Below, in pieces: positions 58,058 to 64,000 of a stretch of 64,000 bases of DNA; within the stretch, counting starts at the first letter, position 1; every line of letters starts with the position of its first letter. The stretch is from the NCBI RefSeq assembly GCF_900107695.1, contig NZ_FNQP01000001.1:99875-163874 (forward strand). Reading direction: 5' to 3'. The notes beneath the pieces are model-generated. The model was not told the origin of the DNA, did not search any database, and saw nothing but the letters and a program-made list of their open reading frames with translations. The translations under genes and the position numbers were made by a program. The stretch comes from Thiothrix caldifontis (lineage in GTDB: Bacteria; Pseudomonadota; Gammaproteobacteria; Thiotrichales; Thiotrichaceae).

Positions 58058-60480
58058 ACCTCAGCCTCCCCGAAATAAGCATCTAATTCATGGAAATCAA
58101 CGTGATACTGTCTGACATTGCGGTGTTCCCAAAACGCGCTTTCCAGCAGCTTGGGTTGTTCACCCGCCTGCGGTGCATTGCCAATCACGTAACACGGCTC
58201 TTGCGCATTGCGACGTTTTTCCAGCAATGCACTGACCAGCAAACGGTCTTCCCACTCTTTCGGGCGGTAGCCGATGAATAAAAAGCCCCGGTTACGAAAT
58301 TGCCGCGCCAGATAATCGGGGATAATGCGGTCAGCGTAACGTGCAAAACTGAAATAATCGCTTTCCGATAAGATCATCGCGTCACGCCCCAGAAAATTTG
58401 AATCTTGGTTCTTGTTCGTTTCGCACGTCCCACGAATTTTGTAGATGATTGAATAGCCGCTTTCCAGCAAACGAAGGCGTGATAGCTCTTCTTCTGGGCA
58501 AACATAGGTCGGTTTGCTGTGATCGGAATAACTCACCACCACATGTCCAATGTCGTAATCTTCGCTACGGTTGATGATCGAAGCGAGTTCCACAAAATGC
58601 TTACCAGTAGCTTGGAACGTGCTTTCCAGCAAGTTATCGTAACCCGATGAAATCAGAATCAGCGGCATGTTGGTTTTGGAGAGAGCCTGATACAAATTGA
58701 TCACACGGGCGGCATCAGGTAACGACTGGCGCAAGTTATCCAGCAACGTGGTTACCCCCAAGTCCGGGCGCAATTGGTAATACTCCGCGATGGAGGATAG
58801 CGAGCCATCAAAATGTTCATAACCGATTTGTGCGGCAAGTTGCCTGACCAGGGGGTGTTCTCCGTGCTGCTTATCTCCATAGGTGGAAACCACGTCAGAG
58901 CCGAGGAATAGCACCACTTCACCGCGCTGTATCCGCCGAGCTAGGGCTTCAATATTGACCCCATGTCTATCTGTAATGGGGTTTTCAGTCGCGTACCAAT
59001 ATATGAAATCACCTGCGTCTAGTTTACCATCCAGAAAGGCTTCTGTTTGTTCCAGTATCACACTGTAGTTAGGGCTGCTATCTGGTTGTCTAAGCGTGGT
59101 GGCGAGTCCCTTGAAAATCGGCTTGATGTCTTTCATACGGAACGCTAAACGCTTGATTATCTCTACTGCTTTAGTTTGATTGGCCTGTAATGTTTCTAAC
59201 AATGCAATTTCTTGCGCTGCGCTGGAGCTGTCGGGGTTAGCTAGTTGAATTTGATGCCAGCAGTTCAATGCTTGCTTATACTCGCCATTGCGTTTGAGTG
59301 TGTTAGCCTTACTAATCAGGTTGTTTTGTTGGTGGGTGAGTAGCTTTTGTTCTACTAAATACAAAGCTTCCTGAGTGTCAGCGATGAGTTTTTCGCTGCG
59401 CATTTGCTCTTCCACACGGTGTTCGAGGTCGCGTTGTTGTTGCAGGCGAGTAAGCTTTTCTGTCAGTAGGGCTTGCCTAGTTGTTATATCATGTAAATTG
59501 AGTTTGTTTTCATCTTTTGGAGATAATGTAGATTTCGAGGTGGTTGCGCTATTTTTTTGCTCATTATTTGATATGATGTGATCAATATTTTTAAAATCTT
59601 GATTTATTAAATTTGCACTTGTCAAGTAAGCGTAGCCAAGGCTGGCTGGATCATTGGTTCCTGCAACCTCAACAGCTAGTTCTTCTCCAAAACTAAAGTA
59701 TGGAATGTATGGTAGTTTTGTTTTTTCCAGAATGTTGTATGGCGTTAGTTTTTTTGTTGGAATCCAGTCGTCATAAAACTCCCGAAGTACTTCTGATGAT
59801 TTAGTTAACCATTCTTTTGATTTTTCAAATTCAACATTTCCTTCGTGGCGTGATAATAGAGGGAATACTAATAGATTGCCTCTGTCATAAGCTAGGCGTT
59901 GACGTGATTTTTGAATGCTATTAATCACATGTTTTATCCCAAAAAGACTTTGTTCATTCGCTGTAAATACAGGAATTATAATGTCAGGTAATTGTATGGT
60001 GCATACTCCACCAGAGTCCGTAATTCCTGTTCGACTATCTATCAGTACGAAGTCATATTCTTTTAGCCAATCTTCTCTAAGTTTTTCAATGAACTCACCG
60101 CCGCCATGTTTTCCAAAGAAGTCTTCCCAATTAAAGCTGGTAAGTTTTTTGGTGTATTCTTCGAAGTTGGTTGAAGATAATCCACTGGGTAAAAAGTAGA
60201 GATTGTCGCAATTTTTTATATTGCTAACTCTATATATATATTTATTTATTGATGAGGGGTTTTGATTTTTTGCATTTAATAATAAATCAATTAATCCATC
60301 ACTAGATTTCGATGGTTCTCTGTATTTGTTAATGTATTTATCAAGTCCTGGAGCCTCAATATCCCAGTCAACCATAAGAACCTTACGTTTGAGTTTTCCA
60401 AGAAGTACAGCGATATTTGCTAATGCCATGCTTCGTCCAACTCCCCCCTTAAATGAATAAAAAGTAATAATTGCAGACAT
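58054..60480 (-). CDS. KGGVGR P-loop ATPase-coiled coil-SIR2-like fusion protein
   Basis: An 808-residue fusion. Residues 1-~320 form a MinD/ParA-like ATPase with deviant Walker A KGGVGRSM (11-18), DWDIEAPGLDKY and Walker B-like DFVLIDSRTGITDSGG, as in FxsT-type conflict proteins. A coiled coil follows (~345-420, LHDITTRQALLTEKLTRLQQQ). The C-terminal ~280 residues are SIR2-like: VVLFLGSDVVSTYG, LILISSGYDNLLES, IYKIRGTCET, SESDYFSFAR, FLFIGYRPKEWEDRLL. The usual TTNYD Asn is Gly and the KLHG His is Arg, so NADase activity is doubtful. The start at 60480 lies 4 nt after the TIR stop. The ATPase part is AT-rich, unlike the SIR2 part. Confidence 0.85.
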   Translation of the reverse strand: MSAIITFYSFKGGVGRSMALANIAVLLGKLKRKVLMVDWDIEAPGLDKYINKYREPSKSSDGLIDLLLNAKNQNPSSINKYIYRVSNIKNCDNLYFLPSGLSSTNFEEYTKKLTSFNWEDFFGKHGGGEFIEKLREDWLKEYDFVLIDSRTGITDSGGVCTIQLPDIIIPVFTANEQSLFGIKHVINSIQKSRQRLAYDRGNLLVFPLLSRHEGNVEFEKSKEWLTKSSEVLREFYDDWIPTKKLTPYNILEKTKLPYIPYFSFGEELAVEVAGTNDPASLGYAYLTSANLINQDFKNIDHIISNNEQKNSATTSKSTLSPKDENKLNLHDITTRQALLTEKLTRLQQQRDLEHRVEEQMRSEKLIADTQEALYLVEQKLLTHQQNNLISKANTLKRNGEYKQALNCWHQIQLANPDSSSAAQEIALLETLQANQTKAVEIIKRLAFRMKDIKPIFKGLATTLRQPDSSPNYSVILEQTEAFLDGKLDAGDFIYWYATENPITDRHGVNIEALARRIQRGEVVLFLGSDVVSTYGDKQHGEHPLVRQLAAQIGYEHFDGSLSSIAEYYQLRPDLGVTTLLDNLRQSLPDAARVINLYQALSKTNMPLILISSGYDNLLESTFQATGKHFVELASIINRSEDYDIGHVVVSYSDHSKPTYVCPEEELSRLRLLESGYSIIYKIRGTCETNKNQDSNFLGRDAMILSESDYFSFARYADRIIPDYLARQFRNRGFLFIGYRPKEWEDRLLVSALLEKRRNAQEPCYVIGNAPQAGEQPKLLESAFWEHRNVRQYHVDFHELDAYFGEAEV

Positions 60481-60484
60481 AGCT

Positions 60485-61090
60485 TTAAATTCTCGGAACT
60501 TGAGTTTGTTTGGCGTTGTTTCTGGAATATGTTGCTTTAAACTTTTCATGAGATAAGTTTAGCCATGATGCATCATATTCAGGTGCTGAGTTAATTGCAT
60601 GAGCAATATCCTTTGCCCAGCGATCACTAATGGCATCAGAAAGTTTTTCAGCAGTAGGGCTGTTTATGGTGATCAGTGGATTTGTATACCCATGTAGGCT
60701 AATGGATTGAATGCACTTGATGTCAGACGGTAAATCCTCGCAATCATGAATAATGGCAGGGATAATTAGCCCTTTGGGATTTTCACGAGAACTAAAACCA
60801 CACTGCTCCTCCCTTGCACGCATTAAAGATAGCTCAGTCAAACACCAATCACTAGTAAAGTATTGGTGAGACCACAATGGAACAAGTACGCGGGATTTTG
60901 CATGTGCATTAGCTAGGCGGGAAGGCCAGTTAGTACCAGTTTCCATGTCCTGATCGAAGAAAATGGTAACATCTCGCCCTAGCTCTTCCCCCAGCCAGTG
61001 CTTGAAAATTTCTAGGAAAATTCCTGAAACCCACCTAGGCCACATACCGTATCGTCGATAGCTTAGAAAAACATCATATTCGTAGGTCAT
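60485..61090 (-). CDS. TIR-domain protein
   Basis: A 201-residue protein with one TIR domain: EYDVFLSYRRYGMWPRWV, DVTIFFDQDMETGTNWPSRL, SRVLVPLWSHQYFTSDWCLTELSLM. Glu86 in WCLTEL is at the place of the catalytic Glu of NAD-cleaving TIR domains. It reads like the FxsC-type TIR proteins that accompany KGGVGR/TPR partners. It is first in the operon with the SIR2 fusion and the nSTAND protein, with 4 nt to the next start. NADase action on NAD+ upon activation is inferred from the family. Confidence 0.88.
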   Translation of the reverse strand: MTYEYDVFLSYRRYGMWPRWVSGIFLEIFKHWLGEELGRDVTIFFDQDMETGTNWPSRLANAHAKSRVLVPLWSHQYFTSDWCLTELSLMRAREEQCGFSSRENPKGLIIPAIIHDCEDLPSDIKCIQSISLHGYTNPLITINSPTAEKLSDAISDRWAKDIAHAINSAPEYDASWLNLSHEKFKATYSRNNAKQTQVPRI

Positions 61091-61263
61091 AGAGTTGAGT
61101 ATTGTTGTAGAGTTGAAATTGGAAAGGGGGAGTAGTTAAAATATTGGTAATTTCCTGTGCTACAAGGAAACTGGGGCAGGCGAACTAGGTTTGCTGCAAA
61201 CATGCTAGTGCTTTCAAGTATGTGCCACTGTGTGTGAGTTGGGTAGCCCACAGAAGGGGGCGG

Positions 61264-61446
61264 CAATTCAGTTGCGGCCCGATACAAGGTTTCCTGCGTC
61301 TCAGCGATGAGCTTTTCGCTGCGCATTTATTCTTCCTCGCGGGTTTCGGGGGCGTGTTGCTGTTGCAGACAAGCGAGCTTTTCCGCGAGTGTTACTTGGC
61401 GGGTTTCGAGGTCATGCAATTTTTGCCGGTGCGGATCGTCTAGCAT
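61264..61446 (-). pseudogene. remnant of a coiled-coil (effector-associated) gene 5' end
   Basis: The frame from an ATG at 61446 reads MLDDPHRQKLHDLETRQVTL and on to EEE, then TAA (61327-61329), and continues MRSEKLIAETQETLYRAATEL. This matches the coiled coil of the adjacent SIR2 fusion (KLNLHDITTRQALLTEKL, MRSEKLIADTQEALYL) almost residue for residue; CAA became TAA. Similarity ends near 61264. It is a 39-residue peptide at best, most likely the stump of an older gene start. The rest, to the TIR gene start, holds nothing recognisable. Confidence 0.75.
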
Positions 61447-61588
61447 GGGGAAAGCCTTCGTGGGTCAGTATTTGTACTTCTTGTATAACAATTTAACCGG
61501 AGCTGCAAACCTTTCTTTATTATCCTTTTGCATTCCCCCGCTACCAGCCGTTATCCTGCGTTTAATTCACAGCAAACAGGATTTAACC

Positions 61589-61705
61589 ATGATGCAAAAA
61601 TACCTCGGATTCGCTATCGTACTGGCTTTGCTGGCAGGCTGTGGAAACAAAGGCCCGTTAACCTTGCCGGATAAAGCGCAACCTCAACAAGAACAGGCAA
61701 AATAA
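61589..61705 (+). CDS. lptM: LPS translocon maturation lipoprotein LptM
   Basis: A 38-residue lipoprotein with signal peptide and lipobox LAGC (Cys18), followed by the LptM/YifL signature CGNKGPLTLPDK. LptM assists assembly of the LptDE complex in the outer membrane. It directly precedes lysA, a common arrangement. ATG at 61589 is the first of two consecutive Met codons. Confidence 0.9.
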   Translation: MMQKYLGFAIVLALLAGCGNKGPLTLPDKAQPQQEQAK

Positions 61706-61716
61706 AGGCTTACATA

Positions 61717-62967
61717 ATGGATCATTTTGAATACCGTAACGGACAACTCCACGCCGAAAATGTCGCCGTCGCTGACATTGCCCGTGCTCATGGCACACCC
61801 TGCTACGTCTATTCCCGCGCTACGTTGGAACGTCATTGGCACGCCTTCAACGACGCCTTTGGCGTGCAGCCACACCTCGTGTGTTACGCGGTCAAAGCCA
61901 ATTCCAACCTTGCTATTCTCAACCTGTTTGCTCGCTTAGGCTCAGGTTTCGATATCGTATCCGGCGGTGAGTTAGAACGGGTATTACGCGCAGGTGGCGA
62001 CCCTGGCAAGGTGGTGTTTTCCGGTCTTGGCAAAAAAGTTGCCGAAATCCGCAAGGCGCTAGAAGTCGGTATCCGTTGCTTCAATATCGAATCCGAAGCC
62101 GAACTTGACCGCATTAACGCGGTAGCGGGTGAAATGGGCACAGTGGCGTCCATCTCCTTGCGCGTCAACCCCGATGTGGATGCACAAACCCACCCCTACA
62201 TTTCCACTGGCTTGAAAGAAAACAAGTTCGGCATTGAAATCGGGCGTGCTGAAGCAGTGTATGTGAAAGCGGCAGCGATGCCCCACCTGAATGTGGTTGG
62301 CATCGACTGCCACATCGGTTCGCAATTGCTGACGCTCACACCGTTCATGGATGCGCTGCAACGCTTGCTGGCTTTGGCAGAACGCTTGCAAACGCAAGGC
62401 ATTAAGATTCACCATCTGGATATTGGCGGTGGTTTGGGCGTGCGCTATCAGGAAGGGCAGGCTGCCCCTTCACCTGCCGACTACATGGCGCAATTATTCA
62501 CCGATGAACGTTTGCGCCAGTACGAAATTTTCGTGGAACCGGGTCGGGCGATTGCGGCTAATGCCGGAATTTTGGTGACAGAAGTCGAATTCCTCAAGCT
62601 GTCGGAATATAAAAACTTTGCGGTGGTGGATGCCGCCATGAACGACCTGATCCGCCCGGCGTTATACAGTGCCTGGCAGGAAATTATTCCGGTTGTGCCG
62701 CGCACTGAGGGCGAAACGGTGACTTACGACATCGTGGGGCCGGTCTGTGAAACAGCCGATTTTTTGGGTAAAGAACGCGATCTTAATATTCAGCCTGGTG
62801 ATTTTCTGGCAGTACGTTCGTCCGGTGCGTATGGCTTCACGATGGCTTCTAACTACAACACTCGTCCGCGTGCGGCAGAAGTGATGGTAGCTGGGGATGA
62901 GGTGTATGTGGTGCGAGAGCGCGAAACCTTCGATGATTTGTTGCGTGGTGAGCAGGTGCTGCCGTAA
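61717..62967 (+). CDS. lysA: diaminopimelate decarboxylase
   Basis: A 416-residue PLP barrel enzyme making lysine from meso-diaminopimelate. The PLP lysine is K60 in VCYAVKANSNLAIL; GSGFDIVSGGELER, HIGSQL, LDIGGGLGVRY, EPGRAIAANAG and the C-terminal GAYGFTMASNYNTRPRAAEV are present. AAAGG precedes the ATG. It forms an operon with lptM (11-nt gap). Confidence 0.97.
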   Translation: MDHFEYRNGQLHAENVAVADIARAHGTPCYVYSRATLERHWHAFNDAFGVQPHLVCYAVKANSNLAILNLFARLGSGFDIVSGGELERVLRAGGDPGKVVFSGLGKKVAEIRKALEVGIRCFNIESEAELDRINAVAGEMGTVASISLRVNPDVDAQTHPYISTGLKENKFGIEIGRAEAVYVKAAAMPHLNVVGIDCHIGSQLLTLTPFMDALQRLLALAERLQTQGIKIHHLDIGGGLGVRYQEGQAAPSPADYMAQLFTDERLRQYEIFVEPGRAIAANAGILVTEVEFLKLSEYKNFAVVDAAMNDLIRPALYSAWQEIIPVVPRTEGETVTYDIVGPVCETADFLGKERDLNIQPGDFLAVRSSGAYGFTMASNYNTRPRAAEVMVAGDEVYVVRERETFDDLLRGEQVLP

Positions 62968-63026
62968 ATAACCTATTGGATGGGTTTAACTAGGTGGATT
63001 AAATTCGCGATAAAAATTCGTCACTA

Positions 63027-63046
63027 CCGTCTGGCGGATTTTTTTT
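63027..63046 (+). terminator. possible terminator after lysA
   Basis: A short CCGT/GCGG stem (one G-T pair) followed by ATTTTTTTT, in the 188-bp gap between lysA and the FecR-like gene. The stem is weak, so confidence is low. Confidence 0.35.
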
Positions 63047-63155
63047 GCACTTTGACTTTTTTTGGGCGGGGAAAAAACGTTTGGCGTTTAGGCTGGTCTA
63101 CGCTTTATTGAGCGTGAGTTGTGAATCAACCTAATTAAATCAGACGGAGTAGTGT

Positions 63156-63500
63156 ATGCCAGCACCTAATACCACCCTAGAACATCGCGAGGTAGGTGTC
63201 GTGTTGTCTAAGCGCGGCAAGGTGACGGCAACCAGCAGTGGTAGTGACCCTCGTATTCTCAAGCGCGGTGACCCTATTTACCAAGACGATATGGTGCACA
63301 CGGTGCGCGGCTCAAATGTACAGCTCAAAATGCACGACCGTAATATTGTGATGCTACGCGGCGGTTGTATGTTCCGCGTCAATTTGTATCGTGAACAAGC
63401 GTATGGCAAAGGCACTGGGCAGCGTTACGAGTACATTGGTGGTACATTGCGCGAAAGTCGCCGTGAACCTACCCAGTTATTAGATTTGGGAATTTATTGA
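63156..63500 (+). CDS. small FecR-like domain protein
   Basis: A 114-residue protein with the FecR-type pattern: VGVVLSKRGKVTATSSG, LKRGDPIYQDDMVHTVRGSNVQLKMHDRNIVMLRGGCMFRV. It has no signal peptide or membrane segment, and the C-terminus is basic (YIGGTLRESRREPTQLL). GGAG precedes the ATG. FecR domains are beta-rich and often regulatory or carbohydrate-linked; the role here is unknown. The 3' end overlaps znuA by 7 nt, convergent. Confidence 0.6.
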   Translation: MPAPNTTLEHREVGVVLSKRGKVTATSSGSDPRILKRGDPIYQDDMVHTVRGSNVQLKMHDRNIVMLRGGCMFRVNLYREQAYGKGTGQRYEYIGGTLRESRREPTQLLDLGIY

Positions 63501-64000
63501 GGTGTGGTTGCGGTGAGGCACTGCTGAAAACTATCGGCGGCCGCTTGCAATAAGTTGATGTAAGTCTCTTTGTCCAGTGGCAGTTGCATCCCTAAGGGGT
63601 CGAGTTTGCCAATGTGTATGGTTGTGCCTTCGACCAGTGTTTTAACCATGGCGGGTGAAAACTGTGGTTCCTGAAACAGGCAAACAGCCTGTTTTTCTTC
63701 AATAATCTTACGAATATCTTGTACGTGGCGTGCGCCCGGCAAACGGGATACATCTAACGTGACTGCGCCAGCAAAGTTCAAACCATAATGCGTATCAAAA
63801 TGTTGCCATGCATCGTGGAAACTGAGGTAAGGTTTGTCGCTTAATGGAGCGAGTTGCTGACGAATTCGTGCATCGGTAGCTTGAATTTGTTGGATAAGCT
63901 GAGCAGCGTTAGCGAGGTAATCAGCTTGATGGCGGCTATCAATTTCCCCCAGCGTTTTAGCAATAGCTTGGCTCATGGCAATGGCATTTTCAGGGTTTAA
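63494..64000 (-). CDS. znuA: zinc ABC transporter substrate-binding protein ZnuA, 3' part
   Basis: The frame is open to the window end; the C-terminal 168 residues are seen, beginning LNPENAIAMSQAIAKTLGEI. SFHDAWQHFDTHYGLN carries the second zinc-site His region of ZnuA, and EPQFSPAMVKTLVEGTTIHIGKLDPLG is the family C-terminal lobe. It binds Zn2+ in the periplasm for ZnuBC. The His-rich loop and signal peptide lie outside the window. Confidence 0.92.
   Translation of the reverse strand, partial: LNPENAIAMSQAIAKTLGEIDSRHQADYLANAAQLIQQIQATDARIRQQLAPLSDKPYLSFHDAWQHFDTHYGLNFAGAVTLDVSRLPGARHVQDIRKIIEEKQAVCLFQEPQFSPAMVKTLVEGTTIHIGKLDPLGMQLPLDKETYINLLQAAADSFQQCLTATTPQ

Noticed and set aside
61087-61326. 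79-codon minus-strand frame upstream of the TIR gene as a real gene
   Set aside because: Only its first ~21 residues match the SIR2 fusion coiled coil, directly after an in-frame stop; the rest is low-information sequence. Treated as part of a remnant.

Overview
The window looks like chromosomal DNA of a sulfur-oxidising gammaproteobacterium, most likely a Thiothrix/Thiolinea-type member of the Thiotrichales. The support is an Acidithiobacillus-like sulfide:quinone oxidoreductase, gammaproteobacterial housekeeping genes (surE-pcm-LysM lipoprotein, hspQ, lptM-lysA, pilU), and a mix of large secreted Ca-binding proteins with TIR/STAND conflict genes. The genus is an inference. No insertion sequence, integrase, rRNA or CRISPR array was seen.

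Layout. 0-12.7 kb: the end of an RND efflux operon, a secreted Arg/Pro-rich protein, tpx, metY, mutM, dusA, tRNA-Asn, a FkbO/XanB2-like chorismatase, a PII-PII-DUF1538 transporter operon and a LysE exporter. 12.7-16.8 kb: a SEFIR-STAND-TPR protein whose gene carries two inverted copies of an interspersed repeat in frame, then yciA and a DUF45 metallopeptidase. 16.9-21.9 kb: argS, with a palindromic element inside its coding sequence. Its 3' end is repeated twice downstream, flanking a brnTA toxin-antitoxin pair and a lipoprotein gene. pilU and rsuA follow. 21.9-33.2 kb: a CAP-domain lipoprotein, ilvA, rpiA, a secreted M12-type metalloprotease with its lipoprotein partner, smr/surE with overlapping divergent start codons, pcm, a LysM lipoprotein and a periplasmic thioredoxin.

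33.5-48.6 kb: five consecutive minus-strand genes for secreted or surface proteins. They are built from the same parts: an unnamed beta-rich module of about 170 residues, thrombospondin type-3/cadherin-like Ca-binding repeats, and a C-terminal dockerin-like module. They probably act as an extracellular adhesive, sheath or holdfast set. An array of four phased CATAAC hexamers lies upstream of the smallest one. 48.8-54.1 kb: a TlpA-type thioredoxin, a TauE/SafE-like membrane protein, hspQ, cca, sqr and nadC.

54.1-61.4 kb: the most interesting locus. A minus-strand operon encodes a TIR protein, a KGGVGR-type P-loop ATPase fused through a coiled coil to a SIR2-like domain, and a membrane-anchored nSTAND NTPase with HEAT repeats. 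This has the architecture of an NAD-targeting conflict (anti-phage or suicide) system. The nSTAND gene carries one in-frame TAG. The SIR2-like domain lacks the usual Asn and His at its catalytic motifs. The coiled-coil segment is duplicated at the upstream edge of the operon, which suggests that an AT-rich TIR/ATPase cassette was spliced in. 61.5-64 kb: lptM-lysA, a FecR-like small protein and the 3' part of znuA.
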